NCBI GenBank assembly: GCA_023255735.1 | Contig: JAGDVP010000009.1 | Span: 2,302-57,625, forward strand | From: Halothiobacillus sp. | GTDB lineage: Bacteria > Pseudomonadota > Gammaproteobacteria > Halothiobacillales > Halothiobacillaceae | DNA: 55,324 nt | Direction: 5' to 3' | Shown: positions 16,622 to 26,314 of the stretch, one piece after another | Position numbering within the stretch: the first letter of the stretch is position 1 | Layout: each line of letters opens with the position of its first letter | Made by a program: the position numbers and the translations under genes | The notes under the pieces: model-generated | What the model saw: only the letters and a program-made list of their open reading frames with translations | Told to the model about the DNA's origin: nothing | Database searches by the model: none

Positions 16622-19600
16622 TTAGCGTCGATAAAGCACGGTTACGTGGTCAATGCCCGGCGCACTTTTTAGCGCATTGAGTAAGGTATCGGATGCGGGC
16701 ACGAGCCAATCGGCGCCCAGCCGAACGACGGCGCGGGCAATTTCGCTCTCGATGCGCACACTGATGGGAACGCCGCCCCCAAGATGCGGGCGCAGGGTGG
16801 CTAAAATTTGGGTCGCTTGATTGGCACTGCAATCTGAAGATAGCTCAAGAAATAAGCCACGGGCTTTTTCCAGCCTGGCTTGTTCCAGCGTGAGCAGGCG
16901 TTTGCTGCGCACCCGAATACCGCCATTGAAGCTATCGAAGGCGGCATCCCCCTCGACAATCATGAGTGCATCGCGGCCAAAATCTCGGCTGACCCGATCA
17001 ATCTCATCGCCGGTAATACGCACTTCGCAGCGGCCTCCACCATCATCGAGCGTGATGAATAATTGCCGATCGCCATTTTGTTGCCGCACGATGCGCTCGC
17101 TCATGCAAAGGCCCGCCACAATGACGGGTTCGCCTTTGGCATAAGTGCCGGGGGCGGGCGCATCTAGGCGCTCATTGAGCGAGGCCAGCGGTTCACTCAC
17201 CAGGTTTTTAAGCTCGGCACTAAAGGCATTAATGGGGTGGCCGGTGAGATATAACCCGAGGGTATCTTTTTCTTTTTTGAGCTGGTCGGCGTCCGGCCAG
17301 GGCTCAAGGGCGGGGATGGCAACGGCAATGGCCGTTTCAGGGGCATCAAAGCCGCCAAACAAATCGCCCATGCCCGTGGCGGCGGCGGTTTGCACTTGGG
17401 CGGCCGCTTTCATGGCATCGGGAATATGGGCAAATAAGCTCGCGCGATTGGGGCCTAGGTGATCGAGCGCACCGGCGAGCACCATCGCTTCAAGCACGCG
17501 TTTGTTGAGCGCTTGGGCGCCTACGCGCAGGCAAAAATCATTCATATCGGCAAAGGCGCCATGGCGGTTGCGTTCATGCACCATGTGCACAATGATGCCT
17601 TCGCCCACGCCCTTAATGGCGCCCAAGCCGTATACCACGGTTTTGGCATCCAGGGCTTGGAATTTATAGGCGCAGTGATTCACATCGGGCGGCACAACGG
17701 TGAGCCCCATGCGTTTACATTCACCAATTAAGCCCACAATTTTGTCGGTATTGTCCATATCCGCCGAGAGCACGGCGGCCATAAAATGCGCGGGGTAATG
17801 CGCTTTAAGCCAAGCGGTTTGATAGGCCACCAGTGCGTAGGCTGCAGAATGGGATTTATTGAACCCGTAGCCGGCAAATTTTTCCATTAAATCAAAAATA
17901 TAACCCGCTTGTTCTGGGTTGACTGCTTTGGCCTTGGCGCCCGCGAGAAAAATGGCCCGCTGCTCGGCCATTTCTTCGGCTTTTTTCTTGCCCATGGCGC
18001 GGCGCAGTAAATCGGCGCCGCCTAAGGTGTAGCCCGCCAAAATCTGGGCGATTTGCATCACTTGCTCTTGGTACACAATCACGCCGTAGGTGGGTTTGAG
18101 TACATCGGTCAGCCAAGGATGCAAATACTCAATTTTCTGCTCGCCTTTTTTGCGCAAGATGAAATCGTCTACCATGCCTGATTGCAAGGGGCCGGGGCGA
18201 AATAGGGCAACCAGCGCGATGATGTCCTCAAAACTATCGGGCTGCAGGCGGCGAATTAAATCTTTCATGCCGCGCGATTCAAGCTGAAATACAGCGGTGG
18301 TTTCACAGCGTTTGAGCAAGGCAAAGCTGGCTTTGTCATCCAGTGGAATGGCTGTAATGTCAACCGGCGCTAGGTTTTCTGCGGTGCGCGTCGCATTAAT
18401 CGCGGCCAGCGCCCAATCGATAATGGTGAGGTTGCGCAGCCCTAAAAAATCGAATTTAACTAGCCCCACCGCTTCCACATCGTCTTTATCCAGCTGGGAG
18501 GCGGCCGAGGCGCCATTGGCCTCGCAATACATGGGGGTGAAATCAGTGAGTTTGCTTGGGGCAATCACCACGCCGCCCGCGTGTTTGCCCACATTGCGCG
18601 ATAAGCCTTCAAGCGCAATGCCCATATCGACAATGGCCTGAACCTCTTCATCGCGCTCGTATAAATCCCGAAACTCTTGTGAGAAGCGCTCGGGTTCTTT
18701 TTGTGAGCGCTCGGTGCGCCCCAGTGAATCTTCCAGCGTGACATCAAGCCCCGGTTTCATCGGGATGAGTTTGGCAATTTTATCAACAAAACCATAGGGG
18801 TAGCTCATCACGCGGCCCACATCGCGCACCACCGCTTTGGCGGCCATGGTGCCGTGGGTGGCAATTTGTGAAACTGCCGCGCGGCCGTAGCGTTCGGCCA
18901 CATAATCAATCACCCGATCGCGGCCTTCCATGCAAAAATCAATATCAAAATCGGGCATGGAAACCCGCTCGGGGTTCAAAAATCGCTCAAATAGTAAATC
19001 GTAGGGAATCGGGTCAATATCGGTAATCAACAACGCCCACGCCACGAGCGAACCCGCGCCCGAACCCCGCCCAGGGCCTACCGGAATGTGCTGGCGCTTC
19101 GCCCACTGAATAAAATCGGCCACAATCAAAAAATACCCAGGAAAGCCCATCTGGATAATGACATCCAGCTCAGTGGCTAAGCGCGCGCGGTAGGCTTCAT
19201 GCTGCTCGGCGGGCACGCGGGCAAAACGCAGCGCCAGCCCTTCCTCGCTTAAGCTGCGTAAAAAATCGGCTTCTGTTTCGCCGTTGGGGGTGGGGAAGTT
19301 CGGCAGAAAATTTTTGCCGAGTTGCAAGGTGACATTGCAGCGTTCAGCAATGGCGATGCTATTGGCAAGCGCCTCGGGGATGTCGGCAAAGAGCTCGGCC
19401 ATCTCCGTGGCTGAACGCAAATATTGCTGCGGTGTGTATTCACGCGGGCGGCGCGGATCATCCAGCGTGCGCCCTTGTTGAATGCAGACCCGCACTTCAT
19501 GCGCATCAAAATCGGCGGCGTCTAAAAAACGCACATCATTGGTGGCCACCACGGGCAGGTGCTCGTGAGTGGCAAACTCAATAGCGGCGTGCAGGTACTT

Positions 19601-20128
19601 TTCTTCATCAATGCGCCCGCAACGGGAAATTTCTAAATAAAACCGCTCGGGAAACCGTTCGGTATAAAACTTTAATGCCGCCTTGCGCTCACGCGCCTTG
19701 CCGTGCAGCAATAATTGCCCAAGTTCGCCTAAATGCCCGCCGCTTAAGGCAATCAAGCCGCGACATTGCTCTTGGGTGAGCCATTGGCGCTGCAAAAACG
19801 GGCGGCCATCGACTTGGCCCTCGCAGTAGCCGCGAGAAATTAATTCGGTTAAATGTCGAAAGCCCTGATTGTTTTGCGCGAGCAATATTAAACGCGTGGG
19901 CGTTGTTCCATCCGCCGCGTGCACCCAGCAATCGGCGCCGAGAATGGGTTTGATGCCCGCTTTGCGTGCACCCTCGAAAAATTTGACCATCGCAAATAAA
20001 TTAGCTTGATCGGTGAGCGCCAGCGCAGGCAAGCCGCGCTCTTTAGCCGCTGCGAGCAAGGATTTAATGCGCAGCGTGCTGTCTACCAACGAAAACTCAG
20101 TGTGCAGGTGGAGATGAACAAAACTCAT
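16622..20128 (-). CDS. dnaE: DNA polymerase III alpha subunit
   Basis: A 1168-residue C-family replicative polymerase, nearly the length of the E. coli enzyme (1160). It starts with the PHP domain (HLHLHTEFSLVDS). The polymerase active site follows, with PDFDIDFCMEGRDRV carrying two catalytic Asp and the third in KFDFLGLRNL. Further on are the helix-hairpin-helix region (VLEAMVLAGALDHLG), an OB-fold (PVIVAGLCMSER) and the C-terminal tau-binding region. It copies both strands at the fork in the cytoplasm. It stands alone on the minus strand between the giant sensor gene and the divergent opg operon. Its PHP domain begins like that of E. coli DnaE. The 250-base gap between dnaE and opgG holds no gene and no promoter I trust. 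Confidence 0.98.
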   Translation of the reverse strand: MSFVHLHLHTEFSLVDSTLRIKSLLAAAKERGLPALALTDQANLFAMVKFFEGARKAGIKPILGADCWVHAADGTTPTRLILLAQNNQGFRHLTELISRGYCEGQVDGRPFLQRQWLTQEQCRGLIALSGGHLGELGQLLLHGKARERKAALKFYTERFPERFYLEISRCGRIDEEKYLHAAIEFATHEHLPVVATNDVRFLDAADFDAHEVRVCIQQGRTLDDPRRPREYTPQQYLRSATEMAELFADIPEALANSIAIAERCNVTLQLGKNFLPNFPTPNGETEADFLRSLSEEGLALRFARVPAEQHEAYRARLATELDVIIQMGFPGYFLIVADFIQWAKRQHIPVGPGRGSGAGSLVAWALLITDIDPIPYDLLFERFLNPERVSMPDFDIDFCMEGRDRVIDYVAERYGRAAVSQIATHGTMAAKAVVRDVGRVMSYPYGFVDKIAKLIPMKPGLDVTLEDSLGRTERSQKEPERFSQEFRDLYERDEEVQAIVDMGIALEGLSRNVGKHAGGVVIAPSKLTDFTPMYCEANGASAASQLDKDDVEAVGLVKFDFLGLRNLTIIDWALAAINATRTAENLAPVDITAIPLDDKASFALLKRCETTAVFQLESRGMKDLIRRLQPDSFEDIIALVALFRPGPLQSGMVDDFILRKKGEQKIEYLHPWLTDVLKPTYGVIVYQEQVMQIAQILAGYTLGGADLLRRAMGKKKAEEMAEQRAIFLAGAKAKAVNPEQAGYIFDLMEKFAGYGFNKSHSAAYALVAYQTAWLKAHYPAHFMAAVLSADMDNTDKIVGLIGECKRMGLTVVPPDVNHCAYKFQALDAKTVVYGLGAIKGVGEGIIVHMVHERNRHGAFADMNDFCLRVGAQALNKRVLEAMVLAGALDHLGPNRASLFAHIPDAMKAAAQVQTAAATGMGDLFGGFDAPETAIAVAIPALEPWPDADQLKKEKDTLGLYLTGHPINAFSAELKNLVSEPLASLNERLDAPAPGTYAKGEPVIVAGLCMSERIVRQQNGDRQLFITLDDGGGRCEVRITGDEIDRVSRDFGRDALMIVEGDAAFDSFNGGIRVRSKRLLTLEQARLEKARGLFLELSSDCSANQATQILATLRPHLGGGVPISVRIESEIARAVVRLGADWLVPASDTLLNALKSAPGIDHVTVLYRR

Positions 20129-20379
20129 GGATTGGCAATTCCATCAATGATCAAAGAACGGGTGGCTATTGTGACAGCTTGGGGCGCGCTTACGGGGCGA
20201 TTTGATTTTTTTCTTGCCGCAAGAAGATCAATCGGTGGCTCATTAGGGCGTTATAGTCGTGTTCAAGTTGATTTTAATTGCCCAATGACGGGCTAATTTG
20301 CGCTGCAATGATTTGCCATCATAAAATTGCCGTATGCTTACAGGGTTTGTGTCTGGTTTATTTTTAAGAGTGGGTTGGA

Positions 20380-21996
20380 ATGCTGCCAAGTTTAATGGGT
20401 TTGGGTTTAATCGGTAGCACACGCGATGTACCCGGTGTGTGCTCTTCGGTGCGAAGGCGCTTTCTGCGGCCTTTTATTTTGGTGAGTTTCATGGGCAGTG
20501 CGCTGTTTTTTAACGGCACGGCACAAGCATTCGATTTAAACGATGTGCGCGTTCAAGCCCAGCAATTAGCCACCCAAGCCTATGTGGCCACACCAAAAAT
20601 CCCCGAGGCGCTCAGCCAAATCGATCAAGCTACCTTTGATCGAATCGCCATTAAACCCAGCGCCGCTTTATGGTCATCGGCTCGTTTTAATGTCAGCCCC
20701 ATTGCCGCGGGCTTTATGTATCAACAACCCGTTAGCCTTTATGAAGTAACCCCGCAATCGGTTGCGCCCGTGGCGTTCGATAAAGCTAAGTTTGATTGGC
20801 CAAGCCCCGCCTTTGCGCAAACCGTGCCCGCCAATTTAGGCTTTGCTGGTTTTTCAGTTACCTACCCGCTCACGGGGCAAGATTCACACGATGTGATGAT
20901 GACCTTTTTAGGTGGCGCGCAGTTTGGGGTTGTGGCGGCGAATCAAGTGCCGGGTGCGCATGCGCGCGGTGTGGCGATCGATACCGGCCTGCCGCAAGGC
21001 GAAAAATTCCCGATGTTTACCAAATTCTGGCTGGTGCGCCCGCAATCAACCGATAGCCAACTCACAATTTATGCGTTGCTCGATGGCGAATCACTCACGG
21101 GTGCCTATGAATTTGTGGTGCGACCCAATGGGGATCAAGTGGATGTGCATGTCACGGCGAATTTGTTTCCGCGCAATGGCATTAGTCGTGTCGGTTTAGC
21201 GCCGATGTCAACCATGTATTATTACGGCCAAATTGGCCAGCGCCCAGCAGGACAATGGCGGCCTGCGGCGTATGAATCTGATGGCTTGTTAATGCACACC
21301 GGGGAGGGCAATTGGGTGTTTCGCTCCTTGCGTAATCCGTCTGAATTGCGCACCAATCAGTTTGATGCCGATGGGATTCGCGGTTTTGGTTTTGTGCAGC
21401 GTCAAACCCGTTTTTGCCAATTTGAAGACCCTATCTCACGGTTTGAAAAACGTCCTTCCCTTTGGGTTACAACTGAAGCGGGGTTCGGCAAGGGTAAAGT
21501 TGTATTAGTGCAAATTCCCACCAACAGCGATATGCATGAAAATCAAATTGCCTTTTTTCAGCCGCAAGGTCCCATCGACCCCGATCATCCCATATCGTTT
21601 GCTTACACCTTGAGCGTGGGAACAAGCCGGGTGGCCGATGAACCTTTGGCGGAAGTGCGTCGCCCATTAATCGGCACGGTAAAAACCAACCCTGAGGATA
21701 AAACCGAAAAAGCTTATCGGGTGAATTTAGATTTCGCCGGCGGCAAATTAAGCGGTTTGGGTAGTAATGAGCCGGTGATTGCACAAATTAATACCCATGA
21801 CACGGCCAATGTGCTGGAGCAAGCGGTTATTCCACTCCCCGAGTCGGGTCATTGGCGTTTATCGATGCTGTTAGCGCCCACGAGTAAGGCGGAGATAGCG
21901 ATTGATGCCAACCTAGCCTTGGGTAAAAAAACGCTATCAGAAACCTGGCGTTATGAGCTTCCCGCTGATTTATCCCGCTTTGGACAAATGAAATAA
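20380..21996 (+). CDS. opgG: Periplasmic glucan biosynthesis protein OpgG
   Basis: A 538-residue exported protein of the MdoG/OpgG family. A signal peptide is visible after a somewhat long leader: basic RRRFLRPF, hydrophobic ILVSFMGSALFF, cleavage near AQA-FD. No twin-arginine pattern followed by a hydrophobic stretch is seen, so it is Sec-exported. The mature protein has the family segments RGVAIDTGLPQGEKFP, FWLVRPQS, LDGESLTGAYEF, GFGFVQRQTRFCQFED, RPSLWV and VQIPTNSDMHENQIAFFQP. The family acts in the periplasm on the beta-1,2-glucan backbone of osmoregulated glucans. Its stop codon overlaps the ATG of the next small gene (TAATG), so the two are translationally coupled. The ATG at 20380 follows the weak site GGTTGG. 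Confidence 0.93.
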   Translation: MLPSLMGLGLIGSTRDVPGVCSSVRRRFLRPFILVSFMGSALFFNGTAQAFDLNDVRVQAQQLATQAYVATPKIPEALSQIDQATFDRIAIKPSAALWSSARFNVSPIAAGFMYQQPVSLYEVTPQSVAPVAFDKAKFDWPSPAFAQTVPANLGFAGFSVTYPLTGQDSHDVMMTFLGGAQFGVVAANQVPGAHARGVAIDTGLPQGEKFPMFTKFWLVRPQSTDSQLTIYALLDGESLTGAYEFVVRPNGDQVDVHVTANLFPRNGISRVGLAPMSTMYYYGQIGQRPAGQWRPAAYESDGLLMHTGEGNWVFRSLRNPSELRTNQFDADGIRGFGFVQRQTRFCQFEDPISRFEKRPSLWVTTEAGFGKGKVVLVQIPTNSDMHENQIAFFQPQGPIDPDHPISFAYTLSVGTSRVADEPLAEVRRPLIGTVKTNPEDKTEKAYRVNLDFAGGKLSGLGSNEPVIAQINTHDTANVLEQAVIPLPESGHWRLSMLLAPTSKAEIAIDANLALGKKTLSETWRYELPADLSRFGQMK

Positions 21997-22334
21997 TGAG
22001 CATAAATTCCGCGCGCCCAACTGAGTTTGCAACCCATGCCCATGAAGCGAATGAACAAACGGTCAGCACCCTGTGCCAATATCCCGAGGTGATTTGCGCG
22101 CAATTGCGCTGGTTACAACGGCGGGTGTTTTATCAATTTTTGCAAACCGGTTGCCCCACCATTGATCTTGAGGCGGATCTAGCGATTGAGCGTAATCAAG
22201 CCGATTTAACCCAACGCCTCGCCTTGCCCGTATTGCCGCTTACCACCATGCCGCCGCTGTTGCGCGGCAGTGTGCGCCATGCCAAGGCAGGGTTTGTTGT
22301 TTCATCGTCCACCTCGGATACCCCCGCATCATGA
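21996..22334 (+). CDS. Small protein resembling the detached N-terminal domain of OpgH
   Basis: A 112-residue soluble protein without signal or membrane segment, coupled at both ends: its ATG overlaps the opgG stop, and its stop overlaps the opgH start (ATGA). The segment LPLTTMPPLLRGSV resembles the conserved patch in the cytoplasmic N-terminal region of E. coli OpgH (LKAMPEAKRSSMFP). The following opgH product lacks that region and starts right at the first membrane helix. I infer that the usual single OpgH polypeptide is here encoded as two chains. The two reading frames differ by one base, so a natural split, a recent frameshift or a sequencing error all remain possible. In E. coli this N-terminal domain also binds FtsZ in a UDP-glucose-dependent way. 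Confidence 0.7.
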   Translation: MSINSARPTEFATHAHEANEQTVSTLCQYPEVICAQLRWLQRRVFYQFLQTGCPTIDLEADLAIERNQADLTQRLALPVLPLTTMPPLLRGSVRHAKAGFVVSSSTSDTPAS

Positions 22335-24436
22335 ACAAGGGTCAGACTTACGATGCGTTTCGATCCGTGGCACTGCTGCGGCGCTGGATTTTTACTGCGT
22401 TTGTGTTGCTGCAAACCGCGTTCGGGGTTTGGGGTATGATCTTGGTGCTGCCCTATCACGGCAGCACGCCAATAGAAAAAGCCATTCTCATCACCTTTGT
22501 GCCACTTTATGCCTTTGTGGCAGCCGGCTCTTGGATGGCGTTATTTGGGTTTTACATTCGGCGCCGATTCAAAAACAAAGGCGATGCCCGCAGTTTATTG
22601 GCTCGGTTTTCAGCAAAATTACCCACCGTGCCTCTGGTTAAAACGGCCGTGGCATTGCCGATTTACCATGAAGATGTCGAGCGAGTATTTAGAGGCTTGC
22701 GGGCCAGTATTGAATCGATTCAAGCCACGGGGCATTTAGATTCATTCGAGTTTTTTGTTTTATCCGATAGCCGAGACCCCGAGGTTTGGTTAGAAGAACG
22801 TGCCGCTTGGCTTGCTTTATGCAATGAGCTGAATCTTCACGGCCGGCTGCATTATCGCCGCCGCCGCGTGAATTTGCGCGCTAAAACGGGCAATGTATCG
22901 GACTTTCTGCGCCGTTGGGGGCGAAAATTCAAATACTTTATCGTCTTTGATGCCGATAGCGTGATGTCGGGCGATGCTGTGGTAAGCCTCGTGCGATTAA
23001 TGGAGTGCGAGCCGAAAGCGGGGATGATTCAAACCGTTCCGCGCCTGTTTAATGCCCGCTCGGCTTTTGCGCGCATGCAGCAATTTGTTACCCATTTGTA
23101 TGGCCCTTTATTTAGCGAAGGGCTGGCGGCGTTGCAGTTAAATGAGGCCGTGTTTTGGGGGCATAACGCCATTATTCGCACCGAAGCATTTATGGCGCAT
23201 TGTGGGCTTAAAAGCATGCGGGGTTTTGGCTTATGGCGCGGTACCGTGCTCAGCCATGATTTTGTCGAGGCCTCGTTTATTCGGCGCGCCGGTTATGAGG
23301 TATGGCTTGAAACCGGCATAGAGGGCAGTTTTGAAGAATCTCCGCCCTCGCTGGATGATGAGTTAATTCGTGATAAACGCTGGTCGAAGGGTAACTTGCA
23401 GCACGTAAGCTTTATCGGCTTTGAAAAAGGGCTGGCAACCGCCCATCGCATGGCGTTTATGAATGGGATTTTTGCCTATTTAGCCTCACCCGTGTGGTTT
23501 TTATTTTTGCTGTTTTCCACCATCGAAGTGGCGCAGTTTGCAGCAGGTGACATTAACTACTTCCCCGATGCGCATAGCCTGTATCCCAATTGGCCGCAAT
23601 GGCATCCGCAATGGGCGATTGTGCTGGTAACAAGCACGTTAGTTACCTTGTTTTTGCCCAAATTACTGGCTCTGTTTGAGCTCATCGCTTTTGATCGCAA
23701 GCGGCTGCAAGGTTTTTGCTCTGTGCCCCGGTTGCTGCAAGGTTTTTTGCTAGAAAATTTATTCTCGATTCTCTTAGCGCCGATCCGCATGCTGGCGCAT
23801 TCTGCCTACGTGGTGCAGGCGATATTCAATGTCACCGTGCGCTGGGCAGGGCAGAACCGCAGCTCGGAAATTGGTTGGCTGCAGGCCATGATTCGTCATG
23901 CGCCGGGGATGATTTTAGCCGTGCTTTGGTCGGGTATCGCGTTGAGTTTAAATGCTAATTTCTTTTACTGGACCATCCCCATCAGCTTGTCCCTTTTACT
24001 CGCCGCGCCCATTACCGTCTGGTTGTCCCGCTTTTCCTTAGGGGATCGGTGGCGCGCGATAGGTATTTGGTGTACTCCACCTGAACGCGCGCTGGCCGAT
24101 CAGGTATTGGTGAATTTTGCCGCAATTTCTGATGCCCGGCTTAAGCCAGAAAAAGCCCCGGATTGGCTCAGCTGGACGCTACTTAACCCAGTGCAAGCGC
24201 GAATTGCCGCAGCCCTTGCCGCCAACCGGCGTGGCGCCGCTAAGCGGGCAAGCACCGCGCTATGTGAACTGTTGCTGGCAAAAGGCATTTCTGCCGTGCC
24301 AAAAAGGCAAGCAGCCCGCGTATTGGATGACAAAGATGCCATTTTACGCTTGCACCAACATGCTTGGATGGCGCCGCCCGATGACCCTTGGGGGCGCCAA
24401 GTGGACCAATTAACCCGAGCCATTTGCGTGAAATAA
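22331..24436 (+). CDS. opgH: Glucan glucosyltransferase OpgH, lacking the usual N-terminal domain
   Basis: A 701-residue inner-membrane glycosyltransferase of family GT2, compared with about 850 in E. coli. It starts almost directly at membrane helix 1 (LLRRWIFTAFVLLQTAFGVWG), which aligns with the E. coli segment after the cytoplasmic domain. The catalytic loop carries ALPIYHEDVERVFRGLRA, FDADSVMSG with the DxD metal site, LSHDFVEAS with the catalytic Asp, and DKRWSKGN matching the R/QxxRW motif. Several C-terminal helices follow. It polymerises UDP-glucose into linear beta-1,2-glucan and passes it across the membrane. The start overlaps the stop of the small upstream gene by four bases. The missing ~110 residues appear to be supplied by that gene. 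Confidence 0.93.
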   Translation: MNKGQTYDAFRSVALLRRWIFTAFVLLQTAFGVWGMILVLPYHGSTPIEKAILITFVPLYAFVAAGSWMALFGFYIRRRFKNKGDARSLLARFSAKLPTVPLVKTAVALPIYHEDVERVFRGLRASIESIQATGHLDSFEFFVLSDSRDPEVWLEERAAWLALCNELNLHGRLHYRRRRVNLRAKTGNVSDFLRRWGRKFKYFIVFDADSVMSGDAVVSLVRLMECEPKAGMIQTVPRLFNARSAFARMQQFVTHLYGPLFSEGLAALQLNEAVFWGHNAIIRTEAFMAHCGLKSMRGFGLWRGTVLSHDFVEASFIRRAGYEVWLETGIEGSFEESPPSLDDELIRDKRWSKGNLQHVSFIGFEKGLATAHRMAFMNGIFAYLASPVWFLFLLFSTIEVAQFAAGDINYFPDAHSLYPNWPQWHPQWAIVLVTSTLVTLFLPKLLALFELIAFDRKRLQGFCSVPRLLQGFLLENLFSILLAPIRMLAHSAYVVQAIFNVTVRWAGQNRSSEIGWLQAMIRHAPGMILAVLWSGIALSLNANFFYWTIPISLSLLLAAPITVWLSRFSLGDRWRAIGIWCTPPERALADQVLVNFAAISDARLKPEKAPDWLSWTLLNPVQARIAAALAANRRGAAKRASTALCELLLAKGISAVPKRQAARVLDDKDAILRLHQHAWMAPPDDPWGRQVDQLTRAICVK

Positions 24437-24486
24437 ACGGCTGCGGCGCGATTTGTTTTTAATTGATTGAATATTGAGAATAGGCC

Positions 24487-26232
24487 ATGAAAACCCAAAA
24501 ACCCGAACATAAAACCCCGCAAACTCAAGCGCAGGTTGAGTTTACCCGTCGCGCATTTTTATTTAGTTTGGCCAATGTTGCCGGCCTTGCGGCTTTAGGA
24601 TTTAACGCGGCCTATGCCGCTGAAACCCCAGCCAGTGGCACGGCTAACGGCATGGGCGCGGCGGCCGGTGCTAAGGCGGCGGGCGCGGTTACCCCTTCGG
24701 TGCCTTTGGTGGGTTTAAGTTTTGCACCGGCTAAACCGTTCTCGTATAAAACGCTGATTGCCAAAGCAGAAGAAATGGCAAAAGCCCCCTATCAGGCTCC
24801 GCCGTCCCCCGTGCCAGATGCCATTAAATCAATTAATTACGATGCCGCCGGCAAAATTAACTTCAACCCTGAGGATGCCTTATGGGGCAAAACCGGTTCG
24901 GTTTATCCCATTACGTTCCGCCCGCTGGGTGAGTATTTTATGAAATCGGTTGCGATGCATGTGATCGAGGGTGATCGCGCCCGTGAAATCGAATACCGCC
25001 CCGATTACTTCACAATGCCAAGCGATAGCCCGCTGCGCCAAGTGCCCGCCGGTCAATCGGCCATTTCCGGCTTTTGGGTGCAACGCTCGCGGCGCTTGGG
25101 CGATTGGTCAAAAAGTGAGCCTTGGGCCACATTTCAAGGCGCAAGCTACTTCCGGGCTATTTCGCGTCAGGGCCAGGTGGGTATGTCCGCGCGCGGTATC
25201 GCCATTGATACGGGCTTGCCTCAGGGTGAGGAGTTTCCGGATTTTCGCGCTTTTTGGTTTGAGCCCGCCCTTAACGAGGGTGATCCGGTGGTGGTTTATG
25301 CCTTGCTTGATGGGCCCTCCATCACGGGCGCGTATCGCTTTGAATTGCGGTTTGATGGCGACACCGAAATGGTGATTGAAAAGAATCTATTCATTCGTAA
25401 AACCATCGATCAACTAGGAATAGCGCCCTTAACTTCCATGTTTTGGTATAGCGAAACCCCCAATAGCCATTTGCGCGGCTGGCGCCCCGAGGTGCACGAT
25501 TCTGACACCTTGGTTATTTGGCGCAGTGATAATACGCATGTGGCGCGACCCTTGGCTAACCCGCCAAGCTTGGCTTATTCGGCTTTTGTTGATCAAAACA
25601 CGCGCGGGTTTGGCATGCTGCAGCGCGATCGAGATGCTTCGCATTACCTAGATGGGGTGGGCTATGAAAAGCGCCCTTCCGTTTGGGTCGAGCCGCTCGT
25701 TGATAGTAAAGGCAATAATGATTGGGGTAAGGGTTCGGTCACGCTCATCGAAATCCCAACCAATGATGAAACCTTCGATAACATCGTCGCCTTTTGGCAA
25801 GTCAATGGGCCGGCGCTGGCGGGTTCTTCGTTAACGTTTAAATATCGCTTGTATTGGACTGAGCATGAGCCCTTCTTCCCGCACGGGCAATTAGCCCGCG
25901 CGGTGGCTTTGCGGGCGGGGCCTGGGGGTAATTTTGGTGGCTCACGCCCGGCCAATACCGTCAAGCTCGTGATCGAGTGGGATAGCAGCTTGTTCCAAGG
26001 GCACCAGCCAAAAGATGCTGTGTTCACCGTCACAAGTTCAGCCGGTAAAGCCGACAATATCAGCATTGATTGGGTTGCCGGCACCCCCCGTTGGTTAACC
26101 CAGTTCGATTTCTTTATTGATAGCGACGCGCCGGTTGAATTAAATGGTGTGCTGACCCTCAATGGCCAAGTGATTAGCGAAACTTGGGCGTATCAATTCC
26201 ATCGGCAAAGTTTTATTCAAATGATGGCATAA
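24487..26232 (+). CDS. opgD: Tat-exported periplasmic glucan protein OpgD
   Basis: A 581-residue paralog of OpgG. The N-terminus carries a twin-arginine signal (FTRRAFLFSLANVAGLAAL) ending near AYA, which matches OpgD in E. coli and differs from the Sec signal of OpgG. A low-complexity Ala/Gly linker precedes the mature domain. Family segments include RGIAIDTGLPQGEEFPDFRAFW, LDGPSITGAYRF, TRGFGMLQRDRDASHYLD, KRPSVWVEP and IEIPTNDETFDNIVAFW. OpgD of E. coli has been reported to be a beta-1,2-glucanase (GH186) that sets glucan size and cyclisation. The gene is 50 bases after opgH in the same direction and completes the glucan operon. Confidence 0.93.
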   Translation: MKTQKPEHKTPQTQAQVEFTRRAFLFSLANVAGLAALGFNAAYAAETPASGTANGMGAAAGAKAAGAVTPSVPLVGLSFAPAKPFSYKTLIAKAEEMAKAPYQAPPSPVPDAIKSINYDAAGKINFNPEDALWGKTGSVYPITFRPLGEYFMKSVAMHVIEGDRAREIEYRPDYFTMPSDSPLRQVPAGQSAISGFWVQRSRRLGDWSKSEPWATFQGASYFRAISRQGQVGMSARGIAIDTGLPQGEEFPDFRAFWFEPALNEGDPVVVYALLDGPSITGAYRFELRFDGDTEMVIEKNLFIRKTIDQLGIAPLTSMFWYSETPNSHLRGWRPEVHDSDTLVIWRSDNTHVARPLANPPSLAYSAFVDQNTRGFGMLQRDRDASHYLDGVGYEKRPSVWVEPLVDSKGNNDWGKGSVTLIEIPTNDETFDNIVAFWQVNGPALAGSSLTFKYRLYWTEHEPFFPHGQLARAVALRAGPGGNFGGSRPANTVKLVIEWDSSLFQGHQPKDAVFTVTSSAGKADNISIDWVAGTPRWLTQFDFFIDSDAPVELNGVLTLNGQVISETWAYQFHRQSFIQMMA

Positions 26233-26314
26233 GCTCTTTTGCCCAATCCATCGGGTGGTTACTCGATGGGCAGTCGGCGTGGCTCCATAGAAGTCATTTT
26301 GAGAGGTTTTTTGC

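Noticed and set aside
26240-26272. Inverted repeat after opgD
   Set aside because: CCATCG/CGATGG can pair but no T-run follows, so I do not call a terminator.
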